From positions 802,789 to 856,367 of the forward strand of contig NW_014577074.1 of assembly GCF_000485595.1 (NCBI RefSeq): 53,579 bases of DNA, in the 5' to 3' direction. This document shows, in pieces, positions 37,210 through 48,491 of this stretch. The DNA is from Priapulus caudatus. Lineage: Eukaryota; Priapulida; Priapulimorpha; Priapulimorphida; Priapulidae. Position 1 is the stretch's first letter. Every line of letters begins with the position of its first letter. The position numbers were made by a program, and so were the translations under genes. Under the pieces are notes generated by a model that saw only the letters and a program-made list of their open reading frames with translations, ran no database searches and was not told where the DNA came from.

Positions 37210-37670
37210 TAGTTTGTCCAATATCACTGCTGGTTACATTACAAACAAGACTTGAAATCGGTTGTTGATATGTATCAACGTATCATTTACATGCCGTAAA
37301 TGTCATCCAGGAGTCAAGCGATGACGTAAACATTTGTGCGGCCCATATGTTTTGGACGCCAGATGAAACGGAGGTGTCAGCGGTGTAACCACAGCCACGG
37401 ACTAAACATGGAAATAGAGTAAAACACACGTACTAATCACGGACGCACGTGGACAACCCTGACAAAAAGTTCCTTATCACGAGCGTCCATGTTTACGAAA
37501 TCACTGATGATAGCATTGCGTATGGCCGAGCATACGTGCGAAAATGTCCAGTGCACTATAAATCTGTATCACACCCGCTTCGCCGGCAGCGGTTTGAAAC
37601 TGCAAACAACAGATTTTTGGACTGCGGATTAGACATTTCTTTGTAACCAGCAGTGATATTGGACAAACTA
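37210..37670. mobile_element. TIR element with perfect 29-bp ends (461 bp)
   Basis: 37210-37238 (TAGTTTGTCCAATATCACTG and on) is the exact complement of 37642-37670. The interior has a 65-codon frame of unknown nature. The right end belongs to a dispersed repeat seen also near 51583 and 53085. Confidence 0.75.
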
Positions 37671-37739
37671 ATACGTGTTTGGCTACAAAGTAATGTACTT
37701 ATTAACTACACAAGGTGCCAGTTACTCTAGCATTCGTCA
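37630..37739 (+). repeat. Dispersed repeat, copy 1
   Basis: Shares GACATTTCTT, ACTAATACG, TGGCTA, GTAATGTACTTATTAACTAC and GGTGCCAGTTAC with copies at 51583-51672 (minus) and 53085-53195 (plus). Confidence 0.75.
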
Positions 37740-38825
37740 ACATTGCATAATCAATGGACCTATTATTCCTTTAAACGTTAGTTAGAGGTTTAATTTTAGT
37801 ATTTGTAGTAACTTAAGACATTTCGGAGAAGAGGGCTTACTTGGCGTACCACAGGCCGCAGACGTTTATAACCGCAAAAAAAAACACTAAAAAGTTTTCC
37901 CTGAAAATAAACATAGAACTTAAGGTAGTATCTCACTGGGCTGCGACTGTTGGCGACAAATTGCGAACGGCATTTGCGAGGAAGATTCCAAAATGTCTCG
38001 AAACGTCAGCCAGGGCGTTCTTCAATTTTCCTCGCGGCTGTGAGTCGCAGGGCCCTCGGCTCTCATGTCGCTGGAATTTTGAACATCGTTGAAAAATTTG
38101 TGCAAACAAATTTCTCTCTCAAACATAGTCACACGAGTCGTCGCGGGTGTCTTGAACGCCGGTCTCCACCTTCTCAAGCTTTAGCGTTCCGTGAGTCAGA
38201 AAGTGCCGAGTAATGTGAGACACTTTGTGAGGGTCTTGGCGACCTATGAAAACTAATTGTGGGGTCCTCATCCAGGCAGCTTCTGCACTTCTCTTCTCTA
38301 GTCCCATCTCCGCTTGACGTCCTGATTGACAAAATTGATTGCTGGCACTGGGGAGAGGGCCCCGTATTTAAATGGGGTCCAGATTTCTCAAGTTGTCACC
38401 ATAACTGGTGCGCGAATGTTGCACGACATTCTGCCGTGACAGTCACAAGTGCAAAAATTTGCTACGTGAGAGAGAGAGAAGACCTAGCAGGGTGTGTTGT
38501 GTGTGTGTGTGTGTATTGTGGTGTGTGCCTGTCTGTCCCGTTGTGGTGAGAGAGAGAGAGAGAGAGAGAGGAGAGAGCTGTGCGTGTGTGTGTATACGGC
38601 ATGTGACTAGGATGGGCACGCAGTGCCATTATATTGCCTATATTTACGGCGTGTAGCAAGTCGCGCGATCACTGTGTGAGTGCGATCGTCTCCAGTTCGC
38701 GTTAGCTGGAGGCTAAGCCGACCGGTTCCGTGACGCGTAGCCACTGCGATTTACGTGTCATGTGTGCACGCAGCTAGCGTTGTCTTTTTGCCCGTCGGCC
38801 AGCGGTGTGACAGTGTTAGGCCGCA
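37740..38825. other. Intergenic, with GT and GA microsatellites
   Basis: Microsatellites at about 38491-38535 (TG) and 38548-38578 (GA). The higher-GC stretch 37930-38350 may be a mobile-element fragment, but no ends were found. No gene recognised. Confidence 0.4.
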
Positions 38826-38973
38826 GACATGAGCATCTTGGACCGCATTTACAGGAACATGTCGACAATAATTAGCCCCGTGAACGAGAGAGAAAAACAT
38901 TAAGACTTTGTAGTAAATATATTTCGTATTTATTTAGCATTATAGTTTATATTTTATTGAAACGCTCCAACTC
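38826..38973 (+). repeat. Dispersed repeat R, copy 1
   Basis: Aligns with 46631-46771 in the same orientation: CAGACATGAGCAT, ATTTACAGGAA, AAACATTAAGACTTTG(G)TAGTAAAT, TTTATTTA. Confidence 0.65.
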
Positions 38974-39225
38974 AAGCTGCTGTGGACTTTGTCTGCTGTG
39001 ACTGTGTCTCGTGAAACCACAGAGACCGAGATCTCCGATTACTAATTTATTAGTAATTATTAACAAAACAGTAACTAACCAATTACCCCTGAACGTGTAA
39101 GTACATGACATGGCCTGCATAACTACAATTTTAAACTAGATCAACTTAGAGTCTGCATTTTATTTACAAAGGATATGAAGGGCCTAAACTCTAACAGCAA
39201 CTTTTACGTTCTCCTCCATGATGTA

Positions 39226-39969
39226 CAGTAAAAACCCGCGTATGAAGAACATTAGATTTTCAAGCAACACTGTCTTAGGCTAAAATTTCCCATTTAGACC
39301 CCTTTACATAAGACCTGTTTTAGGCTAAAATTTTAAAGTAGGTCTCTTATTTTCGCAGTGCAGATGAAGTGACTTATAAAAGAAAACACAGGGTAAAATA
39401 AAAAAGAGACGCTCAACATATCGCATGCATAAACAATTGCCAATGCCACATGCCAATGGCCAATGCTCAACCAATAACATATGGCAGCACCCTGGCATTG
39501 CTTTTGAGACGACGTACTGCATTACTATTACATTATACAGTAAAAGACTCGCATAAAAGAACACACGTCGATTAAGAACACTTCAGGCGCTGAAACTGCG
39601 GGTCAAAACAGTTTGCATATACATAAGAACACATTCAGGCCTAAAAAATATAAAACTTGTTTGTTATAAAAAAAAGTTGTGGGAAATTTATCTTCAACCA
39701 TAAAAACAAACATGTGCAACAACGTAAAGCTCTCCATATAACACTTATAACATAACACTTACTGTACTGGTAACACATGCATCACATGTCACTAAGCCCG
39801 CGCCTAGCGCGGTTTCAGCTAGTACATATTAAAAGTTAGAAACAATTAAGAACCTATTAAGAACCTTTTTGAGCCTAATTTTTCAGTTGCAGGCCACCAT
39901 TTATATAAGAACATGTTGAGGCTACTTGCGAGAAAATTTCTACTGTTCTTATAACGGCGGTTTTTACTG
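39226..39969. mobile_element. pogo/Tigger-like MITE with nested second left end
   Basis: The left end CAGTAAAAACCCGCGTATGA and the complement of the right end CAGTAAAAACCGCCGTTATA form the typical Tc1/mariner-pogo TIR, flanked by TA on both sides (39224-39225, 39970-39971). A second left-type end, TACAGTAAAAGACTCGCAT, starts at 39538, suggesting a nested or truncated partner. No transposase. Confidence 0.75.
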
Positions 39970-40318
39970 TATTGTTATTATCTCGCACTCTCGCGATATC
40001 TCGTTTTCGGATTACGAGGGGTGTACTATGAATTTCTGCGTGGAATTTGTTGTCGGCTTTTTGTGATAATATCACGTAGTAGCATTATAAATAAAAAATC
40101 ATTACTAATAGAGCATTGCGTAGCTATAAATATTGGCGTAAACTACATTATGTTGTAATAGGGATTAAACATATAGCGTTTATGGAATCACTTTATATGA
40201 CGATATAATGATTTCATATTACACCCCATACAAAACGTGAAGGCGTGTGTTCTTGGAATTTGATACTCTACTACCAGAATACATCGAGTTATTGTGGAAA
40301 TACAGACACCCTTCAAAC

Positions 40319-40324
40319 ATGCAG
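40319..40324 (+). CDS. Candidate first coding exon of the PDCL3 gene (Met-Gln)
   Basis: ATGCAG followed directly by GTAAAT, a good splice donor. As I recall, the vertebrate protein begins [10 protein letters not shown], and the exon at 42924 begins exactly at Asp in phase 0, so the missing exon should be ATGCAG|GT. This is the only such string I saw upstream on this strand. It implies a 2.6-kb intron holding the foldback element. An eight-base match over a few kilobases can arise by chance. Confidence 0.35.
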
Positions 40325-40669
40325 GTAAATGTCGGATTTCTGTAAAATGGCGCACGTTTTTTCTGTAGTAACTCAGTATTTGTCTAAAATGTACTGTACA
40401 GTGTACTGTAAGTGTAATGTCTAGCGAAATCAAACTCTGAGACTGAGTTTCTAAAAATAACTTCGTCCGATCTTACTCTAGTCTATCTAGCTCCAGGAAA
40501 CGGTCTTGCTAATCACTTTGTATTACAAGACCTGATTGTATGGACAATCAGTCGCACAGCCTCGTCGAGCTACGGCGTAGCCCTTTCGCTCCCGTCACAG
40601 TACAGAGCTAGTACTAAGTAGTAATAGCTGAGAGGGTCTATGTCCACCAGGGCCACGGTAGGTACTGCC

Positions 40670-40797
40670 GGAACGTATCCGTACCCTTGGTACGGTCTGG
40701 TATACCGGAACGTATCCGTACCCTTGGTACGGTCCGGTATACCGGAACGTATCCGTACCTTTGGTACGGTCCGGTATACCGGAACGTACCCTGGTAC
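40670..40797 (+). repeat. 37-bp minisatellite, about 3.4 copies
   Basis: Unit starts GGAACGTATCCGTACCCTTG and ends GGTATACC; starts at 40670, 40707, 40744 and 40781 (partial). The corresponding place in the right foldback arm has one unit-like remnant only. Confidence 0.88.
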
Positions 40798-40835
40798 TAT
40801 CTCTACGAGTCTAGGGAGTCGCCTACGCCTACTCT

Positions 40836-40852
40836 CTAACCCTAACCCTAAC
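40836..40852 (+). repeat. Telomere-type CCCTAA array (left)
   Basis: CTAACCCTAACCCTAAC directly before the inner foldback arm. Confidence 0.8.
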
Positions 40853-41316
40853 ACTCGCAGCTAGGGCCTGCATGTACCTCCCACAGTTATACTCGGTCGG
40901 GTTTTGAACACATTCTAACTCTAAAACTGTTACGTTAAAAATTCTTAAAATAATTACATAAACAGGCAAGACGGTTGTCATTTTGAATACGAAGTTTTAT
41001 TTCCTATCGTGATTCGTAGTTTATTTCAAAAGTTATATCAGCCAAAAGTTGCTACCACGCCCGCTAGATCGCCCGCGCCATATTGTCTATATTTGACCAG
41101 CCAGCATTGCAATCGAGTCAAGGTAGCAACTTTCGACTGATATAACTTTTGAAATAAACTACAATAGGAAATAAAACTTCGTATTCAAGATGACAACCGT
41201 CTTGCCTGTTTATGTAAATATTTTAAGAATTTTTAACGTAACAGTTTTAGAGTTAGAATGTGCTAAAAACCCGACCGAGTATAACTTTGGGAGGTATGCA
41301 GGCCCTAGCTGCGAGT

Positions 41317-41332
41317 AACCCTAACCCTAACC
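41317..41332 (+). repeat. Telomere-type CCCTAA array (right)
   Basis: AACCCTAACCCTAACC directly after the inner foldback arm, same orientation as the left array. Confidence 0.8.
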
Positions 41333-41527
41333 ATATCAGATATTACCAGGGTATGTTCCGGCAGTACCCTGGGTGACATAGACCCTATGAGCGCTAGTAT
41401 ACATCAACCTATGTTGTGATCGGACGAAGGATGTTTACAGCGTGGTCGGCAACGCTGTAGTTCGTAACACAATAAAAAATCGCACTAACCGGCAACATAA
41501 ACTAGTATTCTTTAGGCTTTAGCCGGC

Positions 41528-41740
41528 CAGCTCTCTCTCTCCCTCTCTCTCTCTCTCTGTCTCTCTCTCCCTTCCCCTCCCGTCTCTCCTCTCTCCCTCC
41601 CTCTCTCCCTATTTCCTCTTTCTCTGCCTCTCTCTCTCTTTCACTGTCTTCATGCCTATTCCTTTATTGTCTTCCTTATCTCTGTGCCTCCCCACTTCTC
41701 TGTCTCTTTCTCTTGCTCTGACTGTCCAACTTGTAACTTA
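41528..41740 (+). repeat. Polypyrimidine (CT)n tract
   Basis: About 200 bases of CTCTCT/CCCTCTCT with few purines. Confidence 0.85.
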
Positions 41741-41757
41741 ATTTGCTCTCATAGTCT

Positions 41758-42420
41758 CTAGAGCTGTAACGATCCACCGAAATCAAATCGAATCGCGATT
41801 CTCTTCCCTCGATCCGATCCTCGATACTTTTTCCCGTATTTTCGATCCGATCCAACCCGCTAGTACTTCATACTGTGTGCATCGGCCGAAGCATGTGTGA
41901 GAAGCCCGATCTGATTGGTCAATAGTCCTGACTCGCCAGTCAGCTAATCAGCGGCTACAGCACATCGCTAATATGTTTACAGGGCTGCAGTTAGACGTGA
42001 CTGCTCGCGTTACACTGCTTGTCGAGCACGGACCAGTCTAGGCTGCAGTTTCCTGAGTTTAATTATGAGCTTAAAGTTATTTAGTTAAATAAAATTGAGA
42101 AAAAAGAAATAATGTAATAGTTGGTTAAGAGTTTTTATTGCAAAATAATGAAAATATAAAAAATAAGATAACATTTTATTAAGATTTGGAATTTTCCACT
42201 TACCCAATGTGTCACCTTCTGCTACCAGTACTCTTTGTAGCAACCAATGTGCAACATGTTGTGGTTGGTTGAAAATTTAAAAGGAAAAATGAATGGTAAC
42301 AGTGTGATACTGCAGTGAGGCTATTGACGTTCAGCTAGTACCGCTGACACATTTACATCAACAGTAGTTCTGTTTTAGCTACTGTTTATATAATGATATT
42401 ACGGGGGTAGAAATTAACTT
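41758..42420. other. Intergenic or intronic, possible hAT-type end
   Basis: CTAGAGCTGTAACGATCCAC followed by palindromic GATCCGATCC motifs resembles ends seen on hAT-derived elements. No partner end was found. No gene. Confidence 0.3.
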
Positions 42421-42923
42421 TTGAACAAAGGAGTCAAACAGACTCCCTGCCCTCAAAAAGAGGGAGCCCGCGGCAAAATGAGAGAGTCCGCAGTCTGAAG
42501 TCCAAAATTAAAGATTAGTTGCACGTCTGCCAAATTTTCTTTGGACATTTGCTGAAAAAATACGGTAATTCCGCGAGGCTGTGCTCTGGAACAAACTAGT
42601 TTAAGTTAGTATGGCAGAATTTTTCAGGGAGTCACACGGACTCCTGCATATGTCAAATCAGGGAGTATTTGACTCCGGACTCGCGTTAATTTTGCACTCT
42701 GATATTATATTACATACTAATTTTTACCATTCAGTATTTATATAGATATATATACGTGTGTGTAGGTGCGTCACGATTTATTTGTATTCCTTTCTTTAAA
42801 AAATTGTTTCAGTAACATGAAGAAACCCTTATAATAGTAATGAATTAATATGAAATTGATGCTTAAACCTGCAGAGAATTTATCATTTAGCTTGACTGTA
42901 TAGTGCCTATTGACCTATTTTAG

Positions 42924-44781
42924 GACCCAAATGCTGACACGGAGTGGAATGATGTCTTGCGATCTAAAGGCATTCTGCCACCAAAGCAAGAGGCAGAAAT
43001 CACAGAGGAGCAAATTCAACAGATTCTTGATCAAACTATTCAGGAAAAGGAAAACAAGAGTAAAGGTGAAAGAATGGTTGAGCACAAATTATTTTTAAGT
43101 GTAAATAAATGCTAGTTTAATTGGAACTAATGCTGGAATGTTGTCATATTTTAAGGAAAATCATATGAAGATATGGATCTTGATGAACTAGATGAATTTG
43201 AAGATGAGGAGGATGAACGAGTATTGCTACAATACAGGTAAATGCATGCATTTATAAAAATTTAGAGAAACATTAATTATAGAATGATTCAGTTTGAAAT
43301 TGAATAAAAGGTACATACCATTGATGGTACAAATTCCACTTCAAATTTCTCTCTCTCCCTTCTCTCTCCATTCCTCCCTACTTCCCTCCTCCCTGTCTCT
43401 CTGTTGATATATCTCTATCTATTTATCTATTCATCTATATATCCATCTTATCTATTTATCTCTCTATTAAAGATTTGGATCTTGGAAATCTGTGACCCTG
43501 CATTTCTTGATATCTTTTACAGACAACAGCGTATAAATGAAATGAAGAAATTACAGGAAAAATCACGTTTTGGTGATGTGAGAGAGATCAGTGCTGAGGA
43601 TTACACGACGCATGTGAACAAGGCAGGGGAGGGAGTATGGGTTGTATTACACCTGTATAAATCTGGGTAAGTGATGCAGTTTATTAAAATCTCAAAAATG
43701 TGAAATATGTTCCTTTCACCAAATGTAGCAATGTTGCTTGCAGGTATATCTATTTTAAGTTGCTAGTGGCCCATGCTGCTTAGTAGGTATTTCTGAGAGG
43801 ACATTTTAACAGTACCCCACTAAAAGTTCAAACCCATATAGAAGTGCACTTCAGTATGAGGTCGGTATGAGCGCCCCTGCTCAATCTTTTTCTGTATAAT
43901 CTTCTTTGAATTTATGTGATATCTACTAGAATTGTACAAAAAAGGGTAAATATATCAGTGAATATAATCACAACTAAATTTGAATATGCTTTTGTTTGAA
44001 TCAGGATTCCGCTCTCTGCACTGATAAACCAATTCTTCTATGAACTTGCTGCAAAGTTCCCTTCAACGAAGTTCCTAAAGAGTGTTTCATCAACGTGTAT
44101 ACCAAACTTTCCGGACAAGAACCTGCCAACAATCTTCATCTATTATGAAGGGGAAATGAAGAAACAGTTTATTGGACCTCATACATTTGGAGGAATGAAC
44201 CTGAAAAAAGATGGTAAGCTAAATCAACATTTGTCAACTGGTTGATGGCAACACTTAGTATCCAACTTAAAACAAGAAATTGAAATCAAGTTACGCTTTT
44301 AGAGATACTCAATTTATGGCAGCGTTGGTGCAGAAGTGTATAATTAGGTTTTTATAAATCTTGACGTGTGCTGCAAATATGGATGGATAGTTGCACTTTT
44401 TACTATAATCTTTTGCTCATTATTTAAAGTAATTTGATGGTAAGCATAATCTTTAATTGCTTTTCCTAATTTTGTTTCGTAAATTTGATTTTTAATCTTT
44501 TGATTAAATTTATATCATTTTTGCTATTTTAGATTTTAGTTGATTGTTAGTTATATTTTCATTGATTTGTTTCATGACTCATAATTTGTGGAAAGATAAA
44601 GGTGTGCTTACTTGTATACCTATTCTCCTGCACAGAACTAGAGTGGATGCTGTCAGAAATTGGAGCAGTAAAGACTACTCTTGAGGAGGATCCAAGGAAA
44701 AAGATTGTCGACATGATGGAATCAGCTGTGCGCGACTCCAGAGCGAGAAACGACAGTGACAGTGATGATAATGACTGGTAG
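42924..44781 (+). CDS. PDCL3: Phosducin-like protein 3 (five exons; initiator exon separate)
   Basis: Exons 42924-43065, 43156-43237, 43523-43666, 44005-44213 and 44636-44781 (TAG). Phases are consistent and sites GT-AG. They give 240 residues; human PDCL3 is 239, so essentially only the start is missing. The protein opens with [20 protein letters not shown], the PDCL3 N-terminal helix. An acidic linker follows ([14 protein letters not shown]), then FGDVREIS, the thioredoxin-like fold ([39 protein letters not shown]) and an acidic C-terminus ending DSDSDDNDW. Family role: cytosolic co-chaperone that binds the CCT/TRiC chaperonin and helps fold actin and tubulin; the vertebrate form also binds VEGFR2 and IAPs. 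The thioredoxin-like fold lacks the CxxC redox pair, as is normal for this family. Confidence 0.95.
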
Positions 44782-44921
44782 ATGGTAGCTGTAATGCTTA
44801 CACAACAGGGTGTGAAGTTTAACAGAAATACAAGCAAGCAGTGTTGAATGAGAAATGTATTCGCGGCATGCCTATATCCTGGTTCTCCTGTAGTATATTT
44901 GCAACCATAAGACTACTCGAT

Positions 44922-44927
44922 AATAAA
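44922..44927 (+). promoter_or_regulatory. Poly(A) signal of the PDCL3 gene
   Basis: AATAAA about 140 bases after the TAG stop, followed by T/G-containing sequence. A second AATAAA lies near 45005. Confidence 0.55.
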
Positions 44928-46630
44928 ATGAAGGAAATTCTAAACTCCTTTTCCGACCGTAAATGGTTGGTAACGGGGTATGGTGACCAGTATGATCAGC
45001 ATAAAAAATAAACGTAATTTTGAGACTGGTTACAATTTTTGCTCAAATATAAAAGCCTTCTCATACGGCTATCTGAAACGGAATGCACGTACTATTTTTA
45101 TTTGAAACGGGAAGGATTAGAAAATGGGGCAGTTGTTTTTATGCACTGGTGTATTCTTTAAAATATTGTTCAACTTTGAAAGTTTTGCAACAGTAATCCT
45201 GCTTATAAACATACAGTATCGGATTGGTGTTTTAAAAACGCTATTAATTTATTTAATAAGTAGTTACGATTTATTTTATAGTAACTAAATGTTGTAAAAT
45301 GTACATTCTATTTCATCAACTCTGTTATGACAAGTTACTAACAATATTCATATTGTCTTGGCCAAAATATGCTGCATAAAATTAATTGAAAATATCAGAT
45401 TAGCCCATTTAAATTAAAAGAGGATTAACAATTCTAAACGGAGGCAGTTAAACTTTCACATCTCTTCGCATACTGTTGAAGTTGTATTTTGTCTTGGGCA
45501 GCGTGATGCCGTTAGGGGTGCAATAGGGTCGCTCGCATTTCATTAGTAATATTGTCTGCAGATGGCAGCAGGGTATATGCATTTGTAAGTTTATAACTAC
45601 GAACAATATACGACCAGTAGGAGTAAATGTAACAAATGTCACAAATAACGTTGTTTGTATAATCTCCTGATACAATGGTGCATTGTTACACAATGTTAAT
45701 ATATATATATATATATAGTAATATTATATGTTGACAACTTGTGTACTCATTGCATTTTGTACATGTAGACTATGCTAGTGAAATTATCTTAGTTTGCCAT
45801 TATCCGAGCTAATTGTGTCTTTTCTATACATTGGGTTTCCTCTTTGCATGACATTCAGTTTTGGGTGAAATATTTTCCATAGATATCGAGTTGGATTTGA
45901 TTTGATTGGGCAATCGCGTGTTAATGTTTTGTCGCGATATGTTAGAGACATTTTGTCATATTTATTCTTGTAGCCATTGTTACCAATCTCTGGTGCTACT
46001 AAAGGTAATTTTAATTATTAAATTTTTTAATCATTTAATTTACTTTGCACGGTAGTAAAAATATTGCGTAATTTTGATTATTATTAGATTTCAATGATTT
46101 CTTACATTTCACATTATCTTATTATTTATTTAATATAGCTATGTAAATATAGTAGCAGAAACCGTAAGAATATAGAATGTATACAAAATGTAGTGGCAGC
46201 ATCATTTCGCATATCTAGTTTTTGTGCTAATGTGAGTTTTTGGTATAAAAACCAGCACAGATTGTGTATTTATACCTATCAGTCTGGGTTTAAATAAAAG
46301 GAATAATAAATATTGTTTTATACCGCATAATAATTGCATCTCTCAATTACTTGATTATTTTTGTGAACACGATACTCTGGATTGGTAATATCACATATCA
46401 TGAACCTACAGTTATGTTATTCGGAAGTTCGTGAGATGAACGTTTTCAAAACTAGTTATACCATATCTGAGTGTAATCAAAAGTTTCTCGTGAAATGTTC
46501 TATGTTATTATGTTTGCCAGAAATTGCACATTTGTTAGCCAGAAGTGGATATTAATAATTGAATGCTGCTGAAAACCGTTATTTTTGTGCACAGTTACGT
46601 GCGTGGTCTGCGTGCGGTGTACTTGTGCGT
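44928..46630. other. Intergenic, no gene seen
   Basis: AT-rich, with a (TA)n tract at about 45700-45717. No conserved frame or element recognised. Confidence 0.5.
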
Positions 46631-46771
46631 TACAGATGAGCATTTGAATGGAATTTACAGGAAATTATCGGTAATAATAGGCGAAAGACAGTAGCGAAAC
46701 ATTAAAACTTTGGTAGTAAATACATTTCATGTTTATTTACCATAATTTTATTATTAAAACGTGCCAAGTGT
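46631..46771 (+). repeat. Dispersed repeat R, copy 2
   Basis: Partner of 38826-38973. It lies about 185 bases upstream of the ATG at 46956, so it may supply promoter or 5' UTR sequence. Confidence 0.65.
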
Positions 46772-46955
46772 CGGTGCGACGGTGGTTGTTACGGTTCAGT
46801 GTAGACTGTAGTGTGACTTGTGTCCAGTGAAGTGAAGCGTGTGTCAGGCTCATGTATCGATTGTGCGTGTCAGGCATTCGCGTAGTTGTGTGAGTAGGAG
46901 GTCGAGAGAGCCAGTGCGTAGCGACCACCAACACGTCGCCACACATACACAGAAG

Positions 46956-47021
46956 ATGGCGGAGCATTCGTTGCAGCTTACGGCTGATGAGAAAGCGGAA
47001 TTAGCGGAATTGTTCGACACA
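46956..47021 (+). CDS. First coding exon of an unidentified gene (22 codons)
   Basis: ATG in good context (AAGATGG), then MAEHSLQLTADEKAELAELF and DT, ending at a consensus donor GTAAGT in phase 0. The helix-like sequence LTADEKAELAELFDT resembles the entering helix of an EF-hand protein, but it is too short to be sure. No continuing exon was recognised by eye up to the window end. It lies about 2.2 kb downstream of PDCL3 on the same strand. Confidence 0.5.
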
Positions 47022-47610
47022 GTAAGTGTTTTACATCAACAGTGTAGTCGTGGTTTCGTTTTGTACATGTAGTTTTGAATGTTCGCAAATTTCGTCGAAT
47101 GCGAGTTCGAGTTACGTTTTGTTGATATTCTTGTTGCTGCACTCCTAATTCCAAAGTCCGAAAGTTATTGGGAACGCAGCAGTCTGTAGGTACGATAATG
47201 TATCCCTAGGTGAACAGAACCTGTTCATGCAGGGCTACATCATTTTATCTGTCATGCTGGACTGAGCGTCCTTCTAGAGTTCTAGGAATAAAGCTAGAAT
47301 GACAATGTAGCAGGAGAGGTGTGTTGTGGCGTGTTCACTTACACGATTGCATCGAAGTGCTGTTAGTGTGTTACACAATATCTGACAACAGTTGACTATT
47401 CATGTGCGCGTAAACCTGCTTATTCATAATGATATAGGACGAGTACGTGAGAGGTGTCTTATCGAAATCTAATCTAAAAGGACATTTTCCCACATATTTG
47501 AACTGAAGAGTCAGTTTGACTCGTCAGTTTATGGTGAAGAGACAGGAATTCTAGAGTGGACCTAGCCACAAGTTTCCTTCTCGTTGGCGAGAGGTCCTAT
47601 GCCGTGTAAT

Positions 47611-47888
47611 GGCCCTGTCACACCTTGACGACTTACCAACGAAAGCCAGCTTATACCGACGTATGAAAAATTTGGTGAATACGCTGGCGTACGTCGAATA
47701 AGTTATGGGTAAGCTTTGTATAAGTTAAGAGCACGCTGAAGCACGCTGGTATACGTCGTAGTACGGTGAGTACGTCGGAACAAAGCTTACCGATAACTTA
47801 TTCGACATACGCCAGCGTATTCACCAAATTTTTCATACGTCGGTATACGCTGGCTTTCGTTGGTAAGTCGTCAAGGTGGGACAGGGCC
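47611..47888. mobile_element. Foldback MITE, 278 bp
   Basis: Arms of about 115 bp: GGCCCTGTCACACCTTGACG and on, with the inverted copy ending at 47888. Only a few mismatches. The short centre holds diverged CGTATACGTCG-like repeats. Flanks (GTAAT / ATAAC) do not give a clear target duplication. Confidence 0.85.
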
Positions 47889-48149
47889 ATAACAGTCGTA
47901 GAGCCTGGTCGGTTTAGAGTCAGTGGACCATGTGTTACGAACTTAGCTTTGTACTATTTTTGAGTGCATGCAGTAGGAGTTCCCTATGCTACCTTCCGTC
48001 CTTTGACAGTCTGACTACTATGTGTATCTAGTCTAGTATTGGAGCACATAAGTGATGTTATTAGTGTTATTATTGGTCTTGCTGCATGAGAAGTTGAGAA
48101 CGTTCCTGTTTTAACACCAGATACATTCCTAATTATGGTTATTAGCAAC

Positions 48150-48310
48150 CAGGATGAGCAGTGGCATAATGGTTAGAACTTAAAAATTCATGTTGATGGG
48201 TTTGTCGTTTGCACCTGCCTGGAATGCTGTTGCTGTGTCTTCATCCAAGGCACTTTATTTCGTTTTTGTTTCAGTTTACACCAGTTGTAAAATTGTGTAC
48301 AAAGTGAGAT
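48150..48310 (+). mobile_element. SINE-like copy with conserved body motif
   Basis: tRNA-like A box TGGCATAATGGTTAGAAC and a decayed B box. The body contains GGCACTTTATTTCG, TTTCAGTTTACACCAGTTGT and AAAATTGTGTAC, which recalls the widely conserved metazoan SINE core with CAGTCxACCCAGCTGTAAATG. Confidence 0.55.
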
Positions 48311-48491
48311 AGATGGGTGTTAATAATCAATGCTTGCACTAATTAAAACCATTGGTTTTAATTGAGAAAAATAGAACCACCCTCACAACACATAATCAAT
48401 CATTGAAAAGGTGAGCAGGTCATTTTTAGGAACTCCTAAACTTTACCACCATCTCAGACTTCACTGAGTATTCCATAAACTGGAAAAGGCT

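Larger units (their letters stand above)
40461..41429. mobile_element. Composite foldback element with telomere-type repeats
   Basis: Outer ends CTTCGTCCGATC and GATCGGACGAAG are exact complements. Further in, a shared AGGGTCTATGTC...ACTGCCGGAAC block is inverted (about 40633 and 41390). The inner arms 40853-41056 and 41122-41316 are long inverted copies ending in ACTCGCAG/CTGCGAGT. They are flanked by CCCTAA repeats in one orientation on both sides. No coding region. Confidence 0.75.

Noticed and set aside
37249-37290. TTCAA|GT on the minus strand as the end of the missing kinesin first exon
   Set aside because: The preceding codons read TTDF rather than RVRPF, so it does not fit the conserved motif.
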